This document shows positions 12,101-29,671 of a stretch of DNA of 64,000 bases, one piece after another. This stretch comes from Crambe crambe (taxonomy: Eukaryota > Porifera > Demospongiae > Poecilosclerida > Crambeidae): NCBI GenBank assembly GCA_963924555.1, contig OZ004587.1:6588075-6652074 (forward strand). The letters run 5' to 3'. Each line of letters begins with the position of its first letter. Position 1 is the first letter of the stretch. The translations under genes and the position numbers were made by a program. The notes under the pieces are model-generated. The model was not told the DNA's origin. It saw only the letters and a list, made by a program, of their open reading frames with translations, and made no database searches.

Positions 12101-15100
12101 TCAGTATTTGACTGAAAATACTGAAATTTGTGATGTAAATTAGCATTACTTTTAAAATACTGAAAATGGGATTGGAAGCACCATACACTGTATTCATTGT
12201 ACTTTGAAAAATTCTTCTTTTTAGTTTACATTGTGTTGGGACTTTACTGCATTGCTTCCATATTTGGACTCTACAACTTGCTCTCTCCCTTTGTGGCTTT
12301 GATTCCTCTCAGCGATAAGTGCAGGTAAGCAGCAGGACTGACCAGTTTCAATTGTCCAGGGAAAACTGTAGCTTAATTGTCGGTTTCCTGTTGATCTGAC
12401 ACTTTGTAGCAGGTGTTTGAAATCATGCAATGCAGTGCTATTTCAATAATGTCAGTTCAAGTATAATTTGGCCCGAATGCACACCACAATGGCACATTAC
12501 AAGCTAGTGATTAATTGAAGACAAATTGGAATTATTGTTTTTAGATCAATGACTTGCAGGGAAGTCTTTATGTTTTTGGTGTCGGGCATTTTTCCTGGCA
12601 CGAGTACTTCATTATAGCAAGTCTTATGTTTAGTGTGCCATTATGCTGTCAGTCTGACGTGAATACTAGTAATTGAAAGAAGTATTTCCAATTAAATCTT
12701 AGTGCTATGCCATCAAATATTCGTTATCATGATTGACGAGTGATCCAAAATTCATTTCCCCAAAAATCCAATTATTCCGTCTACAGGTTACCTCCAAATA
12801 AAATCCCCATCCTCTGCTACCGACCAAACCCCCTTTTCTTCATCACCGTGCTCTTCAGTGTGGGGGTCGTCATCTGGTGGGTGGTGGAACGCCACTCAGT
12901 ATATGCTTGGATACTCCAGGATATTCTAGGATTTGCCTTCATAGCGATGCTGCTGTCGCGTCTGAAGTTCTTAAAGGCCTGGGTGGTGGCAGTGCTAATG
13001 ATTCTGCTCTTTTTCTACGATATTTTTATGGTCTTCATCACTCCCTATTTCACCAATGTGAGTTGAACACCTGAAAATAACAGGCAGAAATAACAGCCTG
13101 TTGGTGCTTGAGGGTATACACACTAAGGGTTTCTTAAGTCCATATAAGGAAGGTAGTGAGCTTTTCAATCTCCAGGATATAATGACTGTTATTACAACGA
13201 CATGTGTGACAGTGGAGGGTAGAAATCAAACTTTTATTCACGCTTTCTACTTTGCAGAAAATTTCATATTGTAAAGTATCAGTCACGACAAAAGTAATTT
13301 TAACTGAAACGTGAATAACATTTGATTTTCTACCCTCGACTGTCTCATGTATAATTTATAATTAATGATTATGTGCTGTGCACACAGTCCTATGTAGCTG
13401 TTATTTGGGATATTGGTATGTCCTTTCAAATTTCTGAGTGCTGAATGACATGTCTTGCATGCATGTACAGTGTAAAAGGCATGCGTCATTTTGTTGCTGT
13501 GTACATGCATGTTGTAGGATGGAATCAGTGTGATGGAGAAAGCAGCCACAGGTCCAGATGGGAGTGTGCACGAACTCTTACCTGTCGTCTTCCTGGTTCC
13601 TAAATTTAACCACCTCTCCACACTTGACTCCTTGTGTTCAGGTATATGATTATAACCACACCCCTTTTAACATTGTAGAGAGATAAGAGGCATGTCATTA
13701 CCAAGTTGCAAAATCTCTGTATTGTGATTAAGATGCAGTGGAATCTGATCTCTCTCTCTCTCTCTCTCAAGAAGCACCTCCCTATTAAGGACATTTTACC
13801 AAATATTACTGCTAATACAAATTGAACCTCTTTAAAGTGGAACCTGTCTATCAAGAAAATAGCTCGTCCTAAAATCTCCACTATATACCAATGTACCTTT
13901 GAAGAGAAGATGCCTTCTGCTGTTAACATGTACACGATGTATTTAGATGCAAAGGAGGTCGAAGTACGAAAGAGGCAGGGGGGGGGAGGAGAAGGGTAGT
14001 TCAACATAATTTCCATTCTTGATCTTGTCCAGAAGATAAAAGAGAAAATGTAATGGTACAAATAGGGTCACATGTTGAATTACATGTAACATACATGCAT
14101 ATATACATATCTAACATGTAATTTACATACAGTGCCTTTCAGAGATCATGCAACTTGGTAAAAACAAAAAAACCATCTGTAGATCATAACGTGTACAATA
14201 CTGGTATGCCAGGGATGATAATAACTCAAGTACTTTGCAACAGATTACATCAAGACGAGACCGGCTAGCTTGCTTGGGTATGGAGATGTCGGGATACCGG
14301 GTCTCATGGTGACACTCTGCTTAAAGTTCGATCTGTACTTCAGGAGGGGAAAGTGCTTCAAGATTTATTATGCCACCAGCACTATAGGTACAGTACATCT
14401 ATTGTGCAGTTCAAATTGTCAATGGTTTTTTGAAAAATTAAAGCTCAAGGAATTACACTATTTTTGCCAAAATCATTTAAAAAGTTTAACCCATGCATGC
14501 ATTATACAATTTCTGTGTGACACAACTGTATCAGGGCTCACAATAACAGTCGGTCACAGGACATTTTCCAGTCAATTTGTCTGGTCATTTTCTGCCTCTG
14601 TCTGACCAATTTGTTCTATCATAGCTCTACATTTAAAACTGCTATTAGGTAATCATGTCCAGACAATAATAGAGTGTTACTGTGAGCCCTGGTACTACTT
14701 ATGGTTCTCTTCCTTTTCGACAGCTTACATAGTTGGTCTGGTGGCTACCTACGTTGCCCTGGCATTCATGCAGACAGCGCAACCAGCCTTGCTCTATTTA
14801 GTGCCCACCACACTGGGTTCCGTGGCCATCCTGTCCCTCATTCGGAGGGAGTTTATGCTCTTCTTCACCAATAAACCACAGAGATCAATTAAGGTACTGA
14901 ATAGACACCAAATTCTAGATTATTTGCTATTATCTGCTGTAACTTTCTCAATTCTTGACCAAATTTTGCATTTAAAACACCAAGGTAACAGAGAGCTGGT
15001 CACCCCACTCCATGAGTTGGTTTTTGACAAAATTTTGGTTAAGAATTGATAGTAGTTATAATGAATGATCAACAGATCAAGTGACATTGATAAGTGTTAA

Positions 15101-15323
15101 AGTGTACTGTTTGTCGGAGGGTATTTCCACTGTATAATTCCTTCAGAGCGAGTCGTCTGTTGACAATGGAGACAGGTCATCGGCTACAGGTCAAAGGTCG
15201 AACAACATTGAAGTGGAGGTAGAGTCAGATGTGGAAACGGACAATGAGAACCAACACGTTGCACACAATGAAAAACAGGCACTCATCAGTGAAGATAGCG
15301 ATCATACATCTCCACATATTTAG
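6203..15323 (+). CDS. SPPL2: Signal peptide peptidase-like 2 (SPPL2-type) intramembrane aspartyl protease
   Basis: Cleaves type II membrane proteins or their stubs inside the bilayer of the endosomal/lysosomal or secretory system. Exons: 6203-6253, 6337-6774, 9408-9556, 10834-10997, 12225-12324, 12787-13057, 13518-13641, 14244-14387, 14724-14893 and 15147-15323. Phases match throughout and give 595 residues, close to vertebrate SPPL2 length. The order is signal peptide (MKRLAYFLLTSVLLLKL), a lumenal protease-associated domain with several N-glycosylation sequons, then the multi-pass core. Catalytic motifs are intact: FFYDIFMVF (YD Asp), LLGYGDVGIPG (GxGD Asp) and QPALLYLVP (PALL motif). The acidic cytosolic tail ends SDHTSPHI. 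The N-terminal PA domain and tail favour SPPL2 over SPP or SPPL3. Introns 2, 4 and 8 are crowded with repeats. A divergently oriented gene (dUTPase) starts about 520 bp upstream. Confidence 0.95.
7060..7545. repeat. Degenerate tandem repeat in SPPL2 intron 2
   Basis: Several copies of a roughly 60-bp unit based on 'gaggacacccctttaatc' and 'aggacactattgcaataatt' follow one another. Some copies are truncated. Confidence 0.75.
7563..7717. mobile_element. MITE with GGGCTCAC termini, copy 1
   Basis: Starts 'gggctcactataacagtc' and ends 'gagtgttactgtgagccc', which are imperfect inverted termini. Two related copies lie at 9609-9950 and 14533-14692 in the same gene. No coding capacity, so a non-autonomous DNA transposon is likely. 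Confidence 0.75.
9075..9144. repeat. (CT)n microsatellite in SPPL2 intron 2
   Basis: About 70 bp of CT dinucleotide, immediately 3' of a copy of the ~90-bp dispersed unit that also forms the array in the dUTPase intron. Confidence 0.95.
9609..9950. mobile_element. GGGCTCAC MITE copy 2 carrying a nested foldback element
   Basis: The outer element begins 'agggctcacaataacagtc' and ends 'gtttctgtgagccctac'. Inside it (about 9700-9880) is a foldback whose arms contain 'tccagccaacaatcccta' and its reverse complement. That same foldback forms the core of the large array at 54.8-57.7 kb, so the foldback jumped into a pre-existing MITE. Confidence 0.8.
11010..11905. repeat. 92-bp tandem array in SPPL2 intron 4
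   Basis: About nine units of 92 bp containing 'cagctgcagtgaaacctg', 'accaccctgtaatgagacca' and 'ccactccaccatgtcccaac'. Successive units alternate between CAACAGCACC and CAACAACACC over most of the array, giving a 184-bp higher-order period. Related sequence lies at 16210-16420 and 21715-22005 (reverse complement) and 25690-26180. Confidence 0.92.
14533..14692. mobile_element. GGGCTCAC MITE copy 3 in SPPL2 intron 8
   Basis: Begins 'agggctcacaataacagtc' and ends 'gagtgttactgtgagccct'. This is the best-preserved copy of the family in the window and has no inner insertion. Confidence 0.8.
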
Positions 15324-16037
15324 TTCAGTTTTTGATGTTTTAATTAAAGAGAGTATTGTATTATCATCAATAGCATTACTTGGTTTTATATTCATAATTA
15401 TTTCAAGTCACACTATAATTATTGTTTTAGACTAATTATATGTGTCAAAACCATGTACTGTACCAGAGGGGTATATAAAAACTTTGTTACAAGTGTGAGC
15501 CATAAATATTTCCTGCTATTCTCTGATAGGTGCAGGCCATGGTGAGGGGGAGGGAGATGTGCCCCCTCCCACGCAGAGTGAAGCCCCAAAAAAAATGCTT
15601 AAATCCTAAAAGAATACTTAGGTATTTTGTTGTCCTGAAATTGGCAATATCAAGCTGTTTGGAGGGGAAGCTTCCCCCTCCTTAGATGAAACCCTGCTTT
15701 GTGGTTACAGCATGAGCTTCCCCTCCCAAGGTGAAATTCCTAGATGAAACCCTGATATAGGGGTCCATCAAAGCCAAGTTTACTGTAGGACCACTTAAAA
15801 GTGTGACCTCTGCTTCTCCCTCTCTTGGTTTCAAAATAATTTTATGAACTCAGGTGTTCAGTTGCGTATTCAACCTATACCCCTCGCGTGTGGTAAAGGG
15901 TATCGTTGGCAAAAGTCGATAATAGTTGGAAAGTAACGATTTTTGGCATAGCATGATTGTACATACATAATCCATGAAGATAGTGAAGGCCAAACAAAAA
16001 TATCATGTGCTGGAAGAAGTGGAGGGAAGTTATATTT
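15324..16037. other. Intergenic interval between convergent SPPL2 and LSM7
   Basis: No exon found. This 3'-to-3' interval presumably contains both 3' UTRs. Around 15530-15760 there are short repeated patches of 'gcttcccctcc' and 'gatgaaaccctg'. Confidence 0.6.
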
Positions 16038-17091
16038 TTATATAGCTTCTTGCTGAATGAAAGGATTGGCAATTTGTTCCATGCTGTCGGCAGGACAGAT
16101 TAGTACCACTGTGGTCCCCCTGCATACCACCAACCCAAGACTCCGGGTCTCATCTGTGATCTTAAAGGGATCTTCTGGATCTGTCACAAGATATATGAAA
16201 AATACTTCAGTGTAACTAGAATAGGTGCTGTTGGGACATAGTGGAGTGGTCTTAATAGAGGTGGTCTCATTACAGGGTGGTCAGGTTTCACTGTAGCTGG
16301 AATAGGTGCTGTTGGGACATGGTGGAGTGGTCTGTGGTCTCCTGATTAGACAGGTTTCACTGTAGTTGGAATAGGTGCTGTTGGGACATGGTGGAGTGGC
16401 CTTAGTCTCATAACAGAGTGGTTATAAGACATAATGAAATGTCTTGCAGCAAGAATCAGTAAAGGTGGGGGTGTGATCAGTAAATGGGTAAAGGGTTGAC
16501 CATAAGGCCAAACCAATTAAATTTTCCTGTTTCTCATCACAAAATACAATGCTGCATGTGATCGATCTGTATGTAGCTGGATATATTTAATAGGTAGCCA
16601 CCCCAGCTAATGTGTGTGAGCAAATTATTTGAGCAGCTGCCACAATTTCTCACGATGAGTAGACTGTAACAACAAAGATTAAAGCTTTTTTTTTTAAATC
16701 AATGAGGGAGCTGATGAGAGAAATTTAATCAGTTTGGCCTAAAGGGTAGACCGTACCATGTACCAGGCTACACGCGTGCCTATACTTACCCTGCATGTGC
16801 TCTATACAGCCATCAATTACCAAGTTAAGTAGAGGATCATACCCCTTCAATGTGCCTGTAGCTGGAAGACAGGATTATGAAATTGATTTCAAGGTTACAT
16901 GAACTTTTTGTACGATACCTTCTCTGCCTCCTTGGAATTTTACACGAATTTTCTTGTCTAGGTACTTTCCCAATTCAGCACTCAGGAGTGTCTCCTTCTT
17001 CTGTTTTTTCTCCGGAGGAGGGACCTTGAAAGTAACATGTACATATGATACATCAGATACACGATTTGCTATCATCACTCACTGCAGCCAT
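16038..17091 (-). CDS. LSM7: LSM7, U6 snRNA-associated Sm-like protein
   Basis: Subunit of the LSM1-7 (mRNA decapping, cytoplasm) and LSM2-8 (U6 snRNA, nucleus) heptameric rings. Exons: 17083-17091 (only nine bases, MAA), 16919-17024, 16790-16861 and 16038-16180, all in phase. The Sm1 motif includes YLDKKIRVKFQGGREATGTL and GYDPLLNLVIDG; Sm2 is the LGLVVCRGTTVVLICP region; the tail is NPFIQQEAI. Length and order match LSM7 of other animals. The nine-base first exon is inferred from the ATGGCTGCA|GTGAGT donor; the following intron is 58 bp and ends TTTCAAG. Alternatively translation could begin at an internal ATG upstream of VPPPEKKQKK. The start codon lies 266 bp from the divergent small gene, so a shared promoter is likely. 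Intron 3 contains reverse-complement copies of the 92-bp repeat. Confidence 0.94.
16205..16425. repeat. Reverse-complement copies of the 92-bp repeat in LSM7 intron 3
   Basis: Two to three units containing 'gctggaataggtgctgttgg' and 'gacatggtggagtgg', the complement of the SPPL2 intron 4 array. Confidence 0.85.
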
Positions 17092-17357
17092 GGCTTCGTG
17101 TTATTCCATTTGATGCGCACCAACTGCGTTATCATTATTAACGCACACCAACAGCGTTAGTACGCATGTGCACTCTCCACGTCGGAATGTGCGCACGCGC
17201 GCGCATGCCGCGCCGAAGATCAGTAGCGAATCTTTTTGCAAGAAAGTCGTCGTGGAGTACTAGACGGTCTAATCATCACATCCTACTAGCTATAGTGAGG
17301 CAGAATATAGTCTTATAATATTATGCATGCTAACTTTCACTCTACACTTCTTATTAG
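17092..17357. promoter_or_regulatory. Probable bidirectional promoter, LSM7 / two-repeat protein
   Basis: Only 266 bp separate two divergent start codons. The stretch includes a GC-rich alternating CG patch (gcgcacgcgcgcgcatg near 17190) in an otherwise AT-rich region, as expected for an open housekeeping promoter. I see no clear TATA box. The role is inferred from the arrangement. Confidence 0.5.
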
Positions 17358-17561
17358 ATGTCCAGCGGTGGTGGAAAGTATACTGGCACTGGAACCAAGG
17401 CTGACTTGGACAACCATGCTAATCAGTGCAATCCAAACAATAAAGAGTATAAAGGCTATGAGGAGAAGTACTCTGGTATTGGAACGAAGGTTGACTTGGA
17501 CAACCATGCCAATCAGCAGAATCCCAATCACCAGCAATACAAGCCAAAAGGTGGAAAATAA
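17358..17561 (+). CDS. 67-aa protein with two tandem ~30-residue repeats
   Basis: A short intact frame from ATG to TAA with two internal repeats: KYTGTGTKADLDNHANQ... and KYSGIGTKVDLDNHANQ..., each followed by NPN and a Tyr/Lys-rich tail. It is very hydrophilic, with no signal peptide or membrane segment. The near-identical repeats show purifying selection on KY(T/S)G(T/I)GTK(A/V)DLDNHANQ. I do not know an assigned function. ATTAG directly precedes the ATG, so a 5' UTR intron ending there is possible. AATAAA at about 17668 is a good polyadenylation signal. It is head-to-head with LSM7. Confidence 0.8.
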   Translation: MSSGGGKYTGTGTKADLDNHANQCNPNNKEYKGYEEKYSGIGTKVDLDNHANQQNPNHQQYKPKGGK

Positions 17562-18389
17562 CATTGTTTCAGTTAGACTTTGAGCAATTCAAATTATATA
17601 ATGTAGTGAGCTTTAATCACTTTGTGAGACTTGTAGCTAGTTGTGTGTTGTTCATGTGTTAAGTATAATAAATGCTATGTAGAGCTGTTTTTCTGAGTTG
17701 TCTGAATGAATTTATTCATGGCTGTTATGAATCAATGGACCATTCCACTAGAATGGAATACAGAAAGGGGGGACTAAGGGTGTGCGTGTGCTTGCGTGCA
17801 CTTAAAATTCGAAGCAGCTGTACAATTAGCAGTGGAGAGATTTTTTAAACCCAAAACAGACACACACATGGATCTCTCCTATCCAAAATTCCTGTGCATG
17901 TGCATTTATATATAGGGATCTCCTAATTGTGTGGCAAAAAACATAGGCCACTTCACCTGAACACAGAAGTAGTAATACACATTTCCAAATCGAGTGGCAC
18001 TTCTGCTGCTATTAAACTTCTCCATTCCTCGTGCTGGATGACTATTATCATTATGGTGGGCAAGATGGTTTGCATATGTAAGTATCCAGTGAAAATGGAT
18101 GAATTTTCAAATATAAATGGCTGAGATATCGCAGGATATAGAGAAAAGATGCCCCCAGGAGTGAATGATGACGAAACGGATGCACCTGAAGTGAAGGGCA
18201 TGTATGGGAATAGGCTGAGTGGGTGAAGGATAGGTACCCCCGGGAGTTATTTGTTTCCTCCTCACACACAAACAATAGCATTCCAGCATCATTCCACCGA
18301 TTAACTAACAGTATGATTACTATGACTAGTGCATAGTTAGTGTCTGAAATACTGTATATACATAAAATAGTTTTTTTTTGTTGTTTCCT
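17562..18389. other. Interval between convergent small gene and MICOS13-like gene
   Basis: Contains the AATAAA near 17668 that ends the two-repeat gene. The rest is AT-rich with a TG/AC-rich patch near 17775-17860. No exon recognised. Confidence 0.6.
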
Positions 18390-19442
18390 TTATGGGTTTT
18401 GAAATGTGTGTTTGACCCAAGTTTTGGCCTTAGAAGTCACTTGTTGGAGCCCACTGCCATCAATACTCATGAGATAATTGCACACTCTTCTGACACCCGA
18501 GTTCCATGTCCTCACTAAAGAGGCCATGTAAGATTCCTTTTCTGCTGCTGCTGATGGTGATGGTGACGATGATGATGATGATGGCACAAGTGACATTCCT
18601 GAGCTTCTGCTGCTGCTTGAAGTCTGTACAAAAGAGAGAATACCATTGATAAAACAGTTGGAAAGAATAGTCAAATACAGTGCAATGTGGACACACTTGG
18701 AAGCCAGAGGTTGTGCACTATTTTAATACTTTTAAATTGTTGTCTTGTTGAGAGGTTTGTCCTGTTTCAGAGTGAGGTGAGGGGGGTACCTCCAAATTCA
18801 TAAATGCACCACTTAAAAGTCGGAGCTTATGATAACAGCCTGCTGGCCAATATTGGCATATATTTGTTTGTCAGGACAAAAGTACTGGTTAAAACACAGA
18901 CTGATGCAATGTCCAGTTAAATAGCTATTAGGACAAAACTATACTTCGTGGGGACATCATGTCCAGTCAATATCAATTTCTTATCATAAGCATTGCGTGT
19001 CATAGTGACACTATGGAGCTAAACCCCCCTTTTGTCTGCTAGACATTTTAAAGGTTTCAGATGCCCCCTTAATTAATCTGATGGCACTATAATAGCAAAA
19101 ATACAAAGTAAACCAGGCAGTTGCAAATGGAATTCTGAATGATTTCGGAAACTGCAGAGATTTCACCACCCAAAAGCTCTCTCTAGTTTATTGTCTGCTA
19201 GTCACAGCACACACCACATAGCATGGGTAGTGCTAGTCTATATGCTTTACCATCATTTTCTTATAGGAAGCAGGATACTGAATCTCTTTTTGCATAGACT
19301 CCTTCAATCTGTCGAGTTTTTCTCGGCTTTTGGAAGAGTCTGACCAGATACCAGACTGCACAGTCCCATAACCCACCCCGCCAGCCACACCAACCCGAAT
19401 AGCTAGGGGAATAAGCTTCCCATACTTCAGCAAGGCTGCCAT
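18390..19442 (-). CDS. MICOS13: MICOS13/QIL1-like mitochondrial cristae protein, two exons
   Basis: Probable MICOS subunit that stabilises crista junctions at the inner mitochondrial membrane. Exons: 19251-19442 (64 aa) and 18390-18623 (77 aa), both phase 0, giving 141 residues against about 118 in mammals. Near the N-terminus is a short hydrophobic Gly-rich segment, IPLAIRVGVAGGVGYGTVQSG, as in the MIC13 transmembrane region. The C-terminal exon has the conserved-looking VRTWNSGVRRVCNYL followed by an amphipathic WVKH end, where the vertebrate protein has a similar Trp-Asn motif. A Ser-rich low-complexity insert (SSSSSSPSPSAAA) explains the extra length. Identity rests on motif similarity and topology, so it is probable rather than certain. 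The start lies 155 bp from the divergent 928-aa gene. Confidence 0.7.
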
Positions 19443-19597
19443 AATTATGTGATCCTTATCACCAGGTGATAAACATGAACCTTGAACTTTGTACCGTAAT
19501 AGAGGTCAAATTATGTTGATGACGTTTTGTTGGTGTGCTTTATGTAGAATTTGTTTATTTGTCTTATCTTACAACGTCTTCTTGTCAATTTTGAGTC
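19443..19597. promoter_or_regulatory. Probable bidirectional promoter, MICOS13-like / 928-aa gene
   Basis: Only 155 bp separate the two divergent ATGs, so they must share regulatory sequence. No TATA box or recognisable operator is obvious. Function is inferred from spacing. Confidence 0.5.
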
Positions 19598-27081
<7,484 letters not shown>

Positions 27082-27300
27082 TAGCAGACCTTTTATTCAC
27101 AATTCCGTGTTGAATTAAAAATTCCTATGTAGCTTGGGGGCGCGCGCTCTTGGGCTGTGGGGGCGTGTGCGCATGCGTAGCTAGCTAGCTAGCTAGAGAA
27201 TTAGGGGGTGGATCTCTGTGAAATAAAAAGCAACCAGTTGAGTTTCCGCGTAAAACATCACTGTTTCTCCTCTAATACCCGGCCAGACAAACTGTACGCC

Positions 27301-29572
27301 ATGCCAGTGAGTATGGAGCAGTGGAGGGCCAGTGTGGGCCTGAACAATGCTGCACGTTCTCGTGCTTCAGTGAAGCACTGCAGTGATAGTGTCTCCCCCG
27401 ACCACATTCTGGAAGAATTCCTACTCTCACTAATAGGTTAGTACAAGCTGGCTAGGTATTACAAGACATGTAACCATTAACCAATCTTTTCTTTTCTGTT
27501 ATTTTTTATTTTTTTAATCCTCTTCTGGTTGCCAGGCCAGTCCTGGTGGACCTTCAGCCTGTTCTAACTGCCTCATCTTCTCTCTATGTTTTCTTAAACA
27601 TCATCCTGTGCTGTTGCTGTAAATCATATAATAATAATAATAATAATAACTAAGTTTGCCTACAAGAATGAACTAAAATACCAGTAGCTAGCTATTACAG
27701 TAATAATCTATACACATAGTGTATGTGTGCCTGCATTAGGATTACATCACCAACTAGACCCCACCACCCCTGATAGAGCACTGTCTGTCTGTCTGTTTAT
27801 ATGCTCTATTCCAGACATGATACACTAAAGTTTCATAGCTTTTTTGATTGGAAGTCAAGATTGATGTAGCTAGTTAATAGCTATAGGGCCTCTAGTACAT
27901 GCTAGTACTTGATAGACAATCCTTTACAAAATTGACAAGTCCTACCCAATGCATGATTGACTGTACACACTTTTGATATCATCATAATCATGGGTCTCCC
28001 ATTTCTTTCAGATGGTAGCAATTTCTCTACAACTCAAGCCCGTGGAGTTTGCAGTAAACAGAGGATACTGAAAGGACTTGGTGTGTACTTGTTTGTTGCC
28101 TTCTCTATCACCATTATATGCTGTCTACTACACTGTGCTGGGGATGTCGAGACCAACCCTGGTCCAGGAAGTCAGTCAAGTAGTTATGGCTATGCTCTGC
28201 ATGCAATATCAGTAGAAACAATACAATTTCAGTAGTATTTTAATTATGATTCATAGTTGAATTGATTTCGTCTAATTTTGCTGCCATTCAAAATCGTCTG
28301 TGGGAAGCGAGGACCAATTGGTTAATGTTTGGACTCCAACTAAAGCTCCACATTAGCAGCCTGCAAGTTTTACGATCCAAATATAATGACCCAGATGTGT
28401 GCTTCACCGATATGTTGGTGAAGTGGTTGGATGGATGTGGGGGTGAGATCTCATGGAAAGCTGTTGTGTCTGCTCTGATCAAGCCCACCGTGGGATTTAA
28501 GAGCTTAGCTGAGAAAATAGTAATGGAGGAAGAAGTCTTCCTTGATGGTAAGTATGATCTACACTATAAAAAACAACAACAAAAAAAATGCTGTCTACAG
28601 TCCCGGCAACGGGATCGGTTCGTTCAGGCCACCAGTCCTGGCACCGGGATTCTTCACAGATTCAGACTGGTCCCAGCACCAGGACACTTAGAAAATTTTT
28701 CAAAGATTGAAAAAGAAAAAAAGTCCAACGCAGGAATCAAACCCGAGTCCACACATTCAATAGCACGCAGCACTAACCAATGGGCTACAGTGGCAACGCT
28801 GCAAAATGCCCTATGAAAGCGATATTTATACTTCTAACTTCAAACTTTTTGGTTGCCTTAGGGAGCCCTTTGGGCCTGCACTGCAAGCTGGGCGACTAGC
28901 CTTGGAGTAACAACAGTGTGTGAATAGTACGTCCCATACACCTAACGCTCGCTGCCTTGCTCCCTTGCAGGAGCCTTGGAGTCACAACAGTGCGTGAATA
29001 GTATGTCCCATACACCTAACGCTCGCTGCACTCGCTCCCTTGCAGGAGCCATTATAATACATATAGGCCAGAAGCTGGCCTATATGTATTATATATTTGC
29101 CGGGACTGGTGGCCTGAACGGAGATCCCGTTGCCGGGACTGTAGACACAGTGAAAAAAAAATGTGTAAAAACAACCCATTTTAGGTTATCTGAGCTGTAA
29201 ATGTGTAAAAACAACCCATTTTAGGTTATCTGAGTTGTAAATGTGTAAAAGCAACCCATTTTAGGTTATCTGAGTTGTAAATGTGTAAAAGCAACCCATT
29301 TTTAGGTTAGCTATCTGAGTTGCAAACCCATTTTTAGGTTGTCTGAGTTGCAAATTGCAACTCAGATAACCTAAAATGGGTTGTTTTTTTACGATTTTGT
29401 TTTTACAGTGTACTGATAGATAACATAATGCATAATCTTGCTCACAATGTAACCCAGACCCAGTTACCTAACTAGCTGCAGTGATTTCTGCAAGCAATCA
29501 CAATTTTGTCTTGTAACTCTACCCACAGCCCCATTAACAGCAAGGCACACTAGTTTGAGGCCACAAATTATG

Positions 29573-29671
<99 letters not shown>

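Noticed and set aside
27301-28170. Reading the 2A-like exons as leftovers of a 2A-bearing LINE rather than part of the NLR gene
   Set aside because: LINEs with N-terminal hydrophobic-2A regions exist and could be the ultimate source. Here, however, the exon has matching splice phases, recurs in three genes in the same place, and no LINE ORF follows it.
28723-28806. Functional tRNA gene
   Set aside because: A and B boxes are present, but I cannot form a complete cloverleaf with paired acceptor and anticodon stems. A SINE or pseudo-tRNA is the safer call.
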